Source of the DNA: JBOFLG01 sp051657745
GTDB lineage: Bacteria; Actinomycetota; Actinomycetes; Actinomycetales; Dermatophilaceae
Direction of reading: 5' to 3'
Assembly (NCBI GenBank): GCA_051657745.1
Contig: JBOFLG010000071.1
Coordinates: 1-37,265, forward strand
Length of the DNA: 37,265 nt
In this document: positions 29,438 to 37,265 of the stretch, one piece after another
How the letters are laid out: each line of letters starts with the position of its first letter
How positions within the stretch are numbered: position 1 is the stretch's first letter
Program-made: the position numbers and the translations under genes
The notes under the pieces: generated by a model
The model's database searches: none
Seen by the model: the letters and a program-made list of their open reading frames with translations, nothing else
Told to the model about the DNA's origin: nothing

Positions 29438-30676
29438 GTGGACGTCGGCATCGTGCGGGCGCTCGGGGCGCCCGACAGCCAGGCGCTCCTGAAGTCGCTC
29501 CCTCCCTACGAGGACGACACGGTCATGCCCATGCTTAACCTCATGCGGCGCAACGGTTATGCTCCGGAACTTGCCGCTGCCCTGCTGACCCAGCACCGCC
29601 TCCGGACGCGGGCCGTGGCGAAGTTTGGCGAGTTCGCGGGCGACCTTCTCTTCACTGCCGACGGGCTCGAGCAGGCATCGCGGCTGGAGGTCGCAGCCAC
29701 CCACGCCGGCCGGTTCTACAACGCCAGCCTGGCCACCGTGCACGACCTCGGCTGCGGCATCGGCAGCGACGCGGTCGCGATGTCCGCCCTCGGGGTCACG
29801 GTGCAGGGCGTCGACATCGACCCGGTGACCGCGGCCATCGCCGACATCAACCTGCGCCCCTGGCCGGACTCACGCGCCCGCGAAGGGCTAGCCGAGGAGT
29901 TCGTCGCGCCACCCGACCCGTTGCGCTCGCGGGTCGGCGCCTGGCTCGACCCAGCTCGCCGAATCCCCGGCGTGGCCGACGCGAACGGTCGGGTCAAACG
30001 CGTCTTCCGCCTCGCCGAGATGCGGCCGTCCTGGCAGTTCGTGCTCCAGGTGGCCACCGCGGTGCCCGCCACCGGGGCCAAGCTGTCGCCGTCGATGCCG
30101 CACGACGCCATCCCGCTCGGCACCGAGGCACAGTGGACCTCGTACAGCGGCGAGGTGCTCGAGTGCACGGTCTGGTGGGGGCCGCTCACCCAACGTCCCG
30201 GGCGCAGCGCCCGGGTGCTCGGGCCGGGCCGGGCGCCCGTCGAGGTCGACGAGACAATGGCCGAGCCCGACGTGCCAGTGGTCGAGGCGCCAGGTTCGGT
30301 CGGTCCCTGGCTGTACGAGCCCGACCGCGCAGTCACCCAAGCCGGCCTGCTCGGGGCGCTGACTGCGGCCACGCTCGGCAGCGAGGTCGAACGGGGCCTC
30401 GGCTATGTGGTGTCCCAGGCCGAGGTGGACGTGCCGTATGCGCGCCGGTACGCGGTGCGCGAGGCAATGCCGTTCACGGTGAAGACGCTGCGCGGCTGGC
30501 TCTCCCAGCACCACGTCACCGGGCTCACGGTGAAGAAGCGCGGCATCCGCCTCGACGACGACGAGCTGCGCCACGATCTGCGGATCTCTCGTAAGGCCGG
30601 CGACGGCGAGCAGGCCACCGTCGTGCTCACCCGGGTCGCTGGTCAACAGACCGCGCTGGTGGTCGAGCCCGCCTGA
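29438..30676 (+). CDS. SAM-dependent methyltransferase with THUMP-like C-terminal domain
   Basis: A 412-residue cytoplasmic protein. The class I methyltransferase domain has motif I DLGCGIGSDAVA near residue 105 and GVDIDPVTAAIAD for the SAM ribose. The C-terminal ~75 residues, VSQAEVDVPYARRYAVREAMPF, LRGWLSQHHVTGLTVKKRGIRL, match the THUMP_like domain that often follows this fold in actinobacteria and suggests RNA as substrate. The usual NPP(Y/F) catalytic motif is not obvious. GTG 29438 starts the family-like sequence. It is divergent from groES and terminates at the hairpin at 30694. Confidence 0.85.
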   Translation: MDVGIVRALGAPDSQALLKSLPPYEDDTVMPMLNLMRRNGYAPELAAALLTQHRLRTRAVAKFGEFAGDLLFTADGLEQASRLEVAATHAGRFYNASLATVHDLGCGIGSDAVAMSALGVTVQGVDIDPVTAAIADINLRPWPDSRAREGLAEEFVAPPDPLRSRVGAWLDPARRIPGVADANGRVKRVFRLAEMRPSWQFVLQVATAVPATGAKLSPSMPHDAIPLGTEAQWTSYSGEVLECTVWWGPLTQRPGRSARVLGPGRAPVEVDETMAEPDVPVVEAPGSVGPWLYEPDRAVTQAGLLGALTAATLGSEVERGLGYVVSQAEVDVPYARRYAVREAMPFTVKTLRGWLSQHHVTGLTVKKRGIRLDDDELRHDLRISRKAGDGEQATVVLTRVAGQQTALVVEPA

Positions 30677-30693
30677 CAGTCACCGCCGCTCCC

Positions 30694-30722
30694 GGGGTTT
30701 TCCGCCCCATCCGGAAAACCCC
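30694..30722 (+). terminator. Hairpin after the methyltransferase gene
   Basis: GGGGTTTTCCG (30694-30704) pairs exactly with CGGAAAACCCC (30712-30722), a seven-base loop between, 17 bases past the stop codon. The wider region also has an inverted pair, 30698-30714 and 30764-30780, sharing the TTTTCCGCCCCAT motif, which may serve the converging ribokinase gene. Confidence 0.8.
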
Positions 30723-30763
30723 CGGTGCACAGGGGTTATCTACCCTTGCGAACCGGGGCCTTC

Positions 30764-30780
30764 CCGGATGGGGCGGAAAA
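30764..30780 (-). repeat. Inverted copy of the TTTTCCGCCCCATCCGG extragenic motif
   Basis: CCGGATGGGGCGGAAAA is the exact reverse complement of 30698-30714. With the copies at 18747-18817 this makes an intergenic element seen at two loci, in both cases after gene ends. It lies 24 bases past the ribokinase stop on the minus strand and may be part of that gene's terminator. Confidence 0.75.
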
Positions 30781-30804
30781 GGTGAGGTCAGGGGGGAGGG
30801 GAGG

Positions 30805-31638
30805 TCACAGGTCGGGGTGCGGTTGGGCGCCGTCGTGACGTATGGCATCCGCGCCGGCTCGCAGCGCGGCATCCATCGCGGCGTCGCGGTCGGCGCCCCG
30901 TGCGAGGGCCGCCGCCAGCACCCCACAGAACGCGTCGCCGGCGCCGGTCGTGTCGACCACCTCAGCGGGGGGCACCGGCCTCGCCGGATGGGTCACGCCG
31001 TCCCACGACGCACCGTGTGCCCCAAACGTCACCACCAGGGATGACGGGACCGTGCCAGCCTCGGCGAGGGCCGCCATCTCGTGCTCGTTGACCACCACCG
31101 GGTCAACCATCGCGAGCACATCGCCAGGCAGCGACCCGAACGGCGCCGCATTGAGCACGACCCGCGCCCCCCGGGCCGAGGCCCGACGCACCGCCGCGCA
31201 GACGACCCGGCGTGGCACCTCGAGCTGGGTGAGCAGCACGTCGCCGCGCCCCAGCCGGTCGACCGCCTCGACCTCACGCTCGTCGAGCCTCGCGTTAGCG
31301 CCCGGAACGACGACGATCGTGTTCTCGCCATCACCGTCAACCGCGACCAGGGCGTGCCCGGTCGGCGTCCCGGCAACCACTCGCACCGCGGCGACGTCGA
31401 CCCGCAGCCGAGCCAGTCGGTCGAGATAGGCGGCGCCACCGACGTCGTCGCCGAGGCACCCGACCATCGACACCGCCGCCCCGGCCCGCGCCGCAGCGAC
31501 CGCCTGGTTCGCGCCCTTGCCGCCGGCGAGGCGGCGCAGGCCTGCGCCGGTGACCGTCTCACCGGGCCGCGGATGCCGGTCGACGCTGGTCACCAGATCC
31601 ACGTTGAGCGACCCCAGCACCAAGACCCGGCCGCTCAC
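30805..31638 (-). CDS. rbsK: Ribokinase (PfkB family)
   Basis: A 277-residue sugar kinase: VLVLGSLNVDLVTSVDRHPRPGETV at the start, GGKGANQAVAAAR for sugar binding, NAAPF and VNEHE in the middle, and DTTGAGDAFCG with the catalytic aspartate near the end. It phosphorylates ribose to ribose-5-phosphate. GTG 31638 overlaps the end of the nucleoside hydrolase gene (GTGA), so the two are coupled: the hydrolase releases ribose and this enzyme traps it. It is slightly shorter than the typical ~300 residues. Confidence 0.93.
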   Translation of the reverse strand: MSGRVLVLGSLNVDLVTSVDRHPRPGETVTGAGLRRLAGGKGANQAVAAARAGAAVSMVGCLGDDVGGAAYLDRLARLRVDVAAVRVVAGTPTGHALVAVDGDGENTIVVVPGANARLDEREVEAVDRLGRGDVLLTQLEVPRRVVCAAVRRASARGARVVLNAAPFGSLPGDVLAMVDPVVVNEHEMAALAEAGTVPSSLVVTFGAHGASWDGVTHPARPVPPAEVVDTTGAGDAFCGVLAAALARGADRDAAMDAALRAGADAIRHDGAQPHPDL

Positions 31639-32606
31639 ACCGCTCCCTCAACTGCCCGCACCCAGGTGTCGGCGAGCCGGGCGCCATCAGCCTCGAGCGC
31701 GACGTCGACCAGGGCCGGCGCCGGTCCGTGCGGATCGTGCGACAGGTCACCGGCCCAGCGACGACGGTCAACGACCGTGTGGCCCCGCGTCCAGGTGCCC
31801 GCGAGCTCGACACGCACCGGCAGCCGCTCGGTGCGCACCGCATCCGGCACGAGCACCATGGCGACCGCGCCGGCATCCCCGATGGTGGCACTCGCGACGC
31901 CAAAACGCCTGTGGTGGAACGAGATCAGCCCTGCGGCAAGGTCCGCGACTGGGGTCCCGACGCGACGGAGGCGGGCGACATCCGCATCGGTCACCTGTGG
32001 CTCATAGAAGACATCGAGGCCGTACATCGTCACCGGAACGCCGTGGACCGCACAGGCCTCGAGGACGATCGCCGCGGCCTCCGGGTCGTGGAACACATTG
32101 AACTCGGCCGACGCCGTGGCATTGCTCACCTGCACCCCACCACCCATGAACACCACCCGACCGATCGCCGCGAACGCCCCCGGGTGCACCCGGGCCAACA
32201 ACGCCAGGTTGGTCATCGGCGCCAGCGACACCAGCGTGACCGCCGTGCCGGATGACGCCGCCGCCCCGATCGTGTCGCCGAGCAGGTCCAGGGCGCTCCG
32301 CGGATCCGCAGCAGTGCTCGGCGGGGCGAGACCAAGGTCGGCCATGCCGTCGGAGCCGTGCACGTGCCGGGCGTCAACCGGCGGCTCGAGCAGCGGACGC
32401 GCCGCACCCGCCCCCACGGGCACCTCGGCCCGGCCCGCGGCCTCGAGCACGGTGAGGGTGTTGCGCACCACCTCGGTGAGCGGCGCGTTGCCACCCACAC
32501 AGGTGACCGCGCGCAGGTCCAGGCGCGGGTCGAGCGCCGCGAGAAGGAGTGCGCACGCGTCATCCACCCCGGTGTCGACGTCGAGCATGACCGGCACTGG
32601 CGACAT
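31635..32606 (-). CDS. Inosine-uridine-preferring nucleoside hydrolase family
   Basis: A 323-residue enzyme of the IUNH family. The calcium-binding DVDTGVDDA motif is at the N-terminus, with NAPLTEVVRNTL, LAPMTNLALL and MGGGVQVSNATASAEFNVFHDPEAA (the EFN and D residues that hold ribose). It splits ribonucleosides to base plus ribose, feeding the coupled ribokinase and purine salvage. ATG 32606 puts the motif at residue 8; the frame is open to GTG 32639, and no strong ribosome site decides. No transporter gene is adjacent. Confidence 0.92.
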   Translation of the reverse strand: MSPVPVMLDVDTGVDDACALLLAALDPRLDLRAVTCVGGNAPLTEVVRNTLTVLEAAGRAEVPVGAGAARPLLEPPVDARHVHGSDGMADLGLAPPSTAADPRSALDLLGDTIGAAASSGTAVTLVSLAPMTNLALLARVHPGAFAAIGRVVFMGGGVQVSNATASAEFNVFHDPEAAAIVLEACAVHGVPVTMYGLDVFYEPQVTDADVARLRRVGTPVADLAAGLISFHHRRFGVASATIGDAGAVAMVLVPDAVRTERLPVRVELAGTWTRGHTVVDRRRWAGDLSHDPHGPAPALVDVALEADGARLADTWVRAVEGAV

Positions 32607-32654
32607 GCGGTCGATTCTGCCCTGGACAGTGACGTGCACCGTCCGCCGCTGGCG

Positions 32655-35033
32655 TCAGTCCCGAGTGCCGGTGAGTTCGCGAACCTGAGCGACTCGCACG
32701 GCGGCATTGCGCCACTCGCCGTACGCAAGGCAGCCGAGCACGAGATAGCCGAGGAACCACGCCGGATGCCGCCGCATCGCCTGGGTGGCGTTCCGCCACC
32801 CGAACACCGCTTGCGCCGGCACCGTCGAGAGCGAGACGAGCAGGAGCAGGCTCAGGGGCACACTCACCGGCACCATCGACCAGGACCCGCCAGCTTGCCA
32901 GAACGCGTACCCAACCAGAGCAACCGCGAACTGGCTCATCCACGGCATCGCCTCACGCCACCGCAGCAGAAACGCCATCCCGAGCCGCTGCCGCCGGGTG
33001 AGCGAGAACCGGTTACTGACATCGCCGCCGTACGCGCGAGTCACCTGGAACCAGCCCTGTGACCGGCGCAGCCGCTCCCACCACAACGCGGCCAGGCCGG
33101 TGGGTGCGAGCTCACTGGAGTGCAGCGCAGGATCGTGGGCGATCCGCCCGCCGCCGCCGACCACCCGGATGCTGGCGTCGATGTCCTCGGTGAGCATCGT
33201 CGAGCGCATCCGGGTGCGCCGCAGCACCGCGGTGCGCCAGTACCCGTTCGAGCCACCGAACACGGTGAAACCGTGCAGGCGCGAACGTCCTGGATGCGAG
33301 ACCCCATAGATGCACTCGAACTCGACGGCCACCATCCGGGACACCAATGACACCCCGCCATTGCGGACCACGCGGCGGCCCTGCACAACGTCGTGGCCGG
33401 CAGCGATCCAGCGCCAGGCCCGGCTGAACGCCTCGGCGGACGGGTGGTGGTCAGCGTCGAAGATGCCGACGAACTCGCCAGTGACCACGGCGAGTGCGGC
33501 ATTGACGTTCTGCGCCTTGGAGGTGCTGCCCTCCACCAGCACCAGCCGCAGCCTGGGGTCCTGCGTCGCGAGCTCCTCGAGCAGACCCTCGACCGGAAGC
33601 CGCCGCGGGCGGTTGTAGGCCAGCACCAGCTCGAGGTCGGGATAGTCGGTGGCAAGGATGGCTCGGATCGTGTCGACAATCGTCGCCGAGTCGTTCGGGA
33701 GGTACGCCGACACCACGGCGCTGGCCCGCGGAACCGGCCCGGAAGGAGATGGCGGCAGCGGGGCCCGGCGCAGCGAGGCGACACCCTCAGCCCACCCACT
33801 GGCCGTACTCAGGGCCAGCATCGTCACCACGAACAGGAAGAGCGCAACCGCCGCCGGCGGCCCGTACGGCCCCGCCAGCACCAGCGCCGCGAATGGCAGG
33901 ACGACACCGAGCACCACCGTCAGCGCGAACTGAGCCGCTGTCACCAGCACCCTCGTGCGGCGCCGACGACGGCGCGGCGGTACGGCCATACCGGCCCGCC
34001 AGCCGGAGGCTCGCAGGTCGAGTTCGCCCTCGGCTGCCTCTGCCGCCACTCGCGCCTTCGCCACCACATCGTCGTCAGACTCGTCGGCTCGCGCCCATCC
34101 GACCACCGGGGTGACCAGCACCTGCTCGCCTCCGATGGCGAACTCCTCGTCGGCGACCTCCCCGCATAGCGCATCGAGACGGTGCTGGACCCAGCCGTCA
34201 TCGCGGTCGACGAGCAGCATCAGCGCACCACCGGCGGCGTCGCGGCTGACCAGGTCACGAGACGATGCCCGCTCGGCCATCATCCGCGTCACCGCGGCCA
34301 TCGCCGACTCCAGCCCGGCCGCGCCGAGGCGGCTGCGCAACTGCTCACGCTCGGCGACATCGACCACGGCGACCACCGGGAATGGCGCAGTGGCCGCTCC
34401 GACCGCGCTGGACCGCCGGGTCTCGTGCCGCAGGACGTGGAGCAGGTCGTCGGGACGCACTGGATCACGGACGCCACGCGAAGAACGCTCATCGGTCTCG
34501 CCGATCGCCCGTACCACTCGCCGCGCGATCCACTCCACGTGGCGGCTGGTAGCGACCGGGTCCTCACCCTCACCGGCGGACGGCAGGGCAGCCAGCACTG
34601 GGAGCCGAGGCAGCCCGAGCGCCGCGATCTGCCGGGCCAGTTGGTGGGCCGGCGCGGCATCACCGTCGAGGAGCAACACCACGGCGTCAGCCACCTGGTC
34701 GCGCACCACCTCGGTCACCCGAGCAGTCAACTCACCGGCCGCGACCTCTGGCTCCGGCACGACGACCGCGTCGACACCGGCATCCTCGAGCCGACTGACC
34801 AAGGCGGTACTGGGCCCACGGGATACGAGGACGACGGTGCGCGAGCGTCGCCCCTGGTCGCCGGGCGCCTCGGACACCCCAGGCGCCTTCGAGGTCACGG
34901 GCGCCTCGGACACCCCGGGCGCCTTCGAGGTCACGGGCGCCTCGGACACCCCGGGCGCCTTCGACGTCACCGACGACTCCGGCGCCGTGCGCGTCTCGAC
35001 TGCAGGCGGAGCCATCAGGTCGTCGCGGATCAT
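32655..35033 (-). CDS. Membrane family 2 glycosyltransferase with degenerate GGDEF-like N-terminal region
   Basis: A 792-residue protein. ATG 35033 follows GGAGGAG. After a repeat-rich tail (three SKAPGVSEAPVT units, residues ~23-57) comes a receiver-like segment to ~150, then ~215-345 resembling GGDEF domains (PFPVVAVVDVAE, LMLLVDRDDGW, VTPVVGWARADESDDDVVAKARVAAE) but without a GGDEF signature. Two helices (~360-410) precede a GT2 domain: DADHHP near 529, LTEDID near 613 and RRSQGW near 656, the DxD, ED and QxxRW-type positions of BcsA-like synthases. More helices follow. It probably builds a polysaccharide at the membrane, with the N-terminal part as a signal sensor. It is divergent from a second GT2. 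Confidence 0.8.
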   Translation of the reverse strand: MIRDDLMAPPAVETRTAPESSVTSKAPGVSEAPVTSKAPGVSEAPVTSKAPGVSEAPGDQGRRSRTVVLVSRGPSTALVSRLEDAGVDAVVVPEPEVAAGELTARVTEVVRDQVADAVVLLLDGDAAPAHQLARQIAALGLPRLPVLAALPSAGEGEDPVATSRHVEWIARRVVRAIGETDERSSRGVRDPVRPDDLLHVLRHETRRSSAVGAATAPFPVVAVVDVAEREQLRSRLGAAGLESAMAAVTRMMAERASSRDLVSRDAAGGALMLLVDRDDGWVQHRLDALCGEVADEEFAIGGEQVLVTPVVGWARADESDDDVVAKARVAAEAAEGELDLRASGWRAGMAVPPRRRRRRTRVLVTAAQFALTVVLGVVLPFAALVLAGPYGPPAAVALFLFVVTMLALSTASGWAEGVASLRRAPLPPSPSGPVPRASAVVSAYLPNDSATIVDTIRAILATDYPDLELVLAYNRPRRLPVEGLLEELATQDPRLRLVLVEGSTSKAQNVNAALAVVTGEFVGIFDADHHPSAEAFSRAWRWIAAGHDVVQGRRVVRNGGVSLVSRMVAVEFECIYGVSHPGRSRLHGFTVFGGSNGYWRTAVLRRTRMRSTMLTEDIDASIRVVGGGGRIAHDPALHSSELAPTGLAALWWERLRRSQGWFQVTRAYGGDVSNRFSLTRRQRLGMAFLLRWREAMPWMSQFAVALVGYAFWQAGGSWSMVPVSVPLSLLLLVSLSTVPAQAVFGWRNATQAMRRHPAWFLGYLVLGCLAYGEWRNAAVRVAQVRELTGTRD
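34864..34971. repeat. Three 36-bp in-frame repeats in the glycosyltransferase N-terminus
   Basis: Units begin at 34864, 34900 and 34936 and differ by only one or two bases. Each encodes twelve residues (VTSKAPGVSEAP). Thirty-six bases keep the frame, so copy number changes only the length of the N-terminal tail. Confidence 0.95.
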
Positions 35034-35571
35034 CCCACTCCTCCAGGTTGCGGTGCTGGTCTGTGTCGCCGTGCCGCGTCTGGATTGGCACGGCGGCTGC
35101 GGCAGGCAGTACGCCGGCGGCGTCGACGGGGATGCGCAGCGGTCCCGCATCCCCGGCAGTCGCGTGGGGCTTCCTCCCATTCCAGCGCACCGTCGAGCGA
35201 GGTGCGAACCCACCAGGTATGCCAGAAGTAAAAGATCAGCGGCAAATGTCAAGCCTTCGCCTGACTAGGTAAAAACCTAGTGCGCATCTGGTCTGCGGTC
35301 TTGCCTCGGTAGGACACCGACCTGGTAGTCAGGATGCCGCAGGGCGACGGACGAGGAACTCGTCGCCCGCTGCCGCCATTTCCACGGCGGCGAGGGACGA
35401 CGGTGTCCCGTGCAGGGGAACAACGCACCACATAGCACCAGACCACCCGCCGCGCCGACCGCGGCGGACGTCAACGACCCACCTGATCCGCCCAGGGGCA
35501 CTGTCCTCCGACCTCCATGTCGGCGTGCCCCGAGCGAGGATGCCGATTTCCCAGACTCAGCGAGGACCCTC
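35034..35571. promoter_or_regulatory. Divergent control region of the two glycosyltransferases
   Basis: This 538-base gap has no supported gene. An AT-rich core at 35228-35281 carries a perfect palindrome, ACTAGGTAAAAACCTAGT (35264-35281), and on the minus strand a TTGACA box at 35252-35247 that could serve the left gene. Both transcripts would have long leaders (about 200-290 bases) with several GC-rich stems. I looked for c-di-GMP or c-di-AMP riboswitch consensus cores and did not find them. Confidence 0.5.
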
Positions 35572-35709
35572 ATGACCGATGTGATGACGCGCATCCAAAA
35601 CCTTTGCGAGGCAATCGTTTTTGGCCAACCCTGGCTTGCCTTCGGAGGCCTCGCTCTGGTCGTCGGGCTCGCCCTCGCCGTCCGCCTCCTGCCCGGCATC
35701 CGGGTCTGA
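35572..35709 (+). CDS. 45-residue single-helix membrane peptide
   Basis: ATG 35572 follows GCGAGGA. The peptide MTDVMTRIQNLCEAIVF leads into one helix, WLAFGGLALVVGLALAVRLL, and ends PGIRV. It lies 15 bases before the GT2 gene, so it is probably cotranscribed and could be a small subunit or anchor of the synthase. An upstream in-frame start at 35410 would add a proline-rich stretch with no ribosome site. Confidence 0.55.
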   Translation: MTDVMTRIQNLCEAIVFGQPWLAFGGLALVVGLALAVRLLPGIRV

Positions 35710-35724
35710 CCCAGGGACTCGACG

Positions 35725-37101
35725 ATGACTTTCGGACCCGGGTACTTCGCGTACTCCATCGCCATGGTCGTGCTGCTCAGCGGCCTGCTCATCAGCCACC
35801 TCACCTATGCGTCGAAGCTGACCAACTTCGCGCTCTGTTTTGCCTTCATGTGGTGCCACCTGGCACTCAAGGCAGTCGCCAGCCTCGCGGCTCGGCGACA
35901 TGTTGCCGACCCTGCGGTCGACCTGTCGCTGCTCCGCGTCGACGTCGTGGTCCCGGTGTACAACGAGGATCCGGCGCTGCTCGCCGCCGGGTTGCGAAGC
36001 ATCGCCGCCCAGGACCGGCTCCCCCGCACGGTGTGGGTGGTGGACGACGGCTCCCGCCGCGACGGCCAGATATTTCGGGTGCTCGACACCGACGAGGTAC
36101 GGCCGGCGGTCGCCGAGTTGGTCGCCGCTGGCGTGACGGTGAACCAGCACCGGCAACACAACCAGGGCAAGCGACACGCCCAGGCCTACGCGTATGCCCG
36201 CTCAGATGCCGACGTCTTCGTGACCGTCGACTCCGACACCGTGCTCCGGCACGATGCGATCGACCGAATCCTCATCCCGTTCAGCCGACCCGACGTGATG
36301 AGCGTGGCCGGCACCGCCTACGGGCAGAACCACACTCAGTCCCTCCTCACCAGGATCATCGAGGTGGGGTTTGTGATGTCCTTCATCCACGGCCGGATGG
36401 CCGAGGGTGCGTTCGGCTCGGTCCGGGTGAACTGCGGCATCCTCGCGGCGTACCGCGGCGAGGTGCCGCGTCGCAACCTTGACCGCTTCCTGGGTCAGCA
36501 GTTCCTCTCCCGTCCGGTCCGGGCTGGGGACGACCGCATCATGACGCTGTTCGCCAAAGAACTCGGCCGGTGCGAGTTCCAGCCTGAGGCAGTGGCGTAC
36601 TCGGCGCTCCCGTCCCGGGCGTCGCACCTAGTACGCCAACGGCTGCGGTGGTGTCGCTCCTTCTGCTGGGGGACGCTGTGGCTGCTCCGCCGCCCCGTGA
36701 CGAGCGCCGACTTCTGGTTCACCTTCACCCAGGTGACTGCGCTGGTGATGTACGGAATCTCGATGTCGGCCGCCGTGATCGGCGCCGTGATCGGGGCGAT
36801 CAGCGTGAGCCTGCTGACGTCGACCCTGCTCACCGCCGCCGGGGTCGCCCTCGCCTCGCACTTCCGCTACGTGCTCCTGGCCCGCCTCGACGAGCCGCTG
36901 AGCAACCGCCTGCTCGTGTGGTGGTTCAGCCCACTGGCCAGCGCGCTCAGCCTGCTCGTGCTGTTGCCGCTGTACTACGTGGCCATCGCCCGTCCGCGAC
37001 CGCAACGCACCTGGGGTACCCGCAAACAGGTCGAGGTCGGTCTGTTCCCCGGTGGCGCCCAGCCGGAGCGGGCAGCGGCGCTGGCGCAGGTGGCGTCGTG
37101 A
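35725..37101 (+). CDS. Hyaluronan/chitin-synthase-like family 2 glycosyltransferase
   Basis: A 458-residue processive membrane glycosyltransferase. An N-terminal pair of helices precedes the GT2 domain with VDVVVPVYNEDP, VVDDGS, the VDSDT metal-binding motif, acceptor-site NCGILAAYR, catalytic GDDR and RQRLRWCRSFCWG (QxxRW position), followed by four or five helices (LVMYGISMSAAVIGAVIG and others). The order is that of HasA/NodC-type synthases, which polymerise and export beta-linked chains from UDP-sugars. The exact sugar cannot be told. The stop overlaps the acyltransferase start as GTGA. Confidence 0.9.
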   Translation: MTFGPGYFAYSIAMVVLLSGLLISHLTYASKLTNFALCFAFMWCHLALKAVASLAARRHVADPAVDLSLLRVDVVVPVYNEDPALLAAGLRSIAAQDRLPRTVWVVDDGSRRDGQIFRVLDTDEVRPAVAELVAAGVTVNQHRQHNQGKRHAQAYAYARSDADVFVTVDSDTVLRHDAIDRILIPFSRPDVMSVAGTAYGQNHTQSLLTRIIEVGFVMSFIHGRMAEGAFGSVRVNCGILAAYRGEVPRRNLDRFLGQQFLSRPVRAGDDRIMTLFAKELGRCEFQPEAVAYSALPSRASHLVRQRLRWCRSFCWGTLWLLRRPVTSADFWFTFTQVTALVMYGISMSAAVIGAVIGAISVSLLTSTLLTAAGVALASHFRYVLLARLDEPLSNRLLVWWFSPLASALSLLVLLPLYYVAIARPRPQRTWGTRKQVEVGLFPGGAQPERAAALAQVAS

Positions 37102-37265
37102 CGGTCGTCGACCTGGTCCCGCGACACACCGAGGTGCGGGGTCGGGGCCGAGCGGATGACGCCCCTCCGGTACGCGGGTTCCGCCCCGACATCGAAGCCC
37201 TCCGCGCCCTCGCCGTCGTCCTCGTCGTCGGCAACCACGCCGACGTCCCCGGACTCAGCGGCGGC
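37098..37265 (+). CDS. Acyltransferase family 3 (OafA-like), N-terminal part
   Basis: GTG 37098 overlaps the glycosyltransferase stop (GTGA). The 56 codons present give a polar leader and then GFRPDIEALRALAVVLVVGNHA, the typical first helix of Acyl_transf_3 membrane O-acyltransferases, with the conserved RPDIxALRALAV and histidine. It would O-acylate the polysaccharide made by the upstream synthase. The gene continues past the window. Confidence 0.85.
   Translation, partial: MTVVDLVPRHTEVRGRGRADDAPPVRGFRPDIEALRALAVVLVVGNHADVPGLSGG

Noticed and set aside
35034..35571. Cyclic-dinucleotide riboswitch in the glycosyltransferase leader
   Set aside because: Stems are present but I could not match the conserved core sequences of c-di-GMP or c-di-AMP riboswitches.
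1..37265. Frequent GGATGCCG/CGGCATCC and GGATGACG words throughout
   Set aside because: They occur within genes as well as between them and cannot be separated from codon preference without genome-wide counts.

Overview
The window is high-GC DNA with GTG/TTG starts, a WhiB-family regulator, paired CIRCE operators before groES, and guaA, guaB and guaB3 next to whiB3/whiD and groESL. That gene set, with its relative order, is characteristic of Actinomycetota. The DUF3817 and SURF1 genes beside guaA make Micrococcales my best guess, but this is inference from gene content only.

Layout. 1-320: end of a flippase-like membrane protein gene. 321-4704: an accessory island of two cargo modules. Module 1 (575-1470) is a secreted protein interrupted at an octanucleotide repeat plus a small membrane protein. 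Module 2 (2239-4681) is a small protein, a DUF6879 protein, an XRE/DUF5753 regulator, two tiny ORFs and a resolvase-fold protein without the catalytic serine. 4839-7523: an unusual fusion of asparagine synthetase B with an F420-0:glutamate-ligase-like domain. 7780-8742: decayed toxin-antitoxin genes. 8780-11392: a lipase-like hydrolase and an L,D-transpeptidase. 11674-14819: guaA, DUF3817, SURF1. 15006-17375: an AAA/DUF4143 ATPase behind 22-bp iterons, DUF1905, DedA. 17603-21138: guaB3, guaB and divergent whiB3. 21485-24711: an S4 RNA-binding protein and an ABC permease/ATPase pair. 24735-27101: a second accessory island with a secreted protein, a broken copy of the groEL 3' end, a Fic gene with a small upstream partner, and a 65-bp tandem repeat. 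27102-30676: groEL, groES with two CIRCE sites, and a THUMP-like methyltransferase. 30805-32606: ribokinase and nucleoside hydrolase (ribonucleoside salvage). 32655-37265: two divergent glycosyltransferases, a 45-residue membrane peptide and the start of an acyltransferase, suggesting exopolysaccharide synthesis.

The most striking pattern is that both accessory islands are bracketed by partial copies of the 3' end of the adjacent resident gene. At the asparagine-synthetase locus there are three partial copies (349-435, 1494-1691, 1921-2133) besides the genuine end (4705-5109), so cargo modules appear stacked at a gene 3' end. At groEL one degraded copy (25371-25649) and the genuine end (27069-27383) bracket the Fic module. 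This looks like repeated integration that rebuilds the target gene's end and leaves the displaced end behind. No active recombinase is visible in the window.

Other notable items are the octanucleotide tract whose five copies place a stop in a secreted protein (two copies would read through), the synthetase/F420-ligase-like fusion, a glycosyltransferase with a degenerate GGDEF-like N-terminal region, and a probable leaderless guaB.
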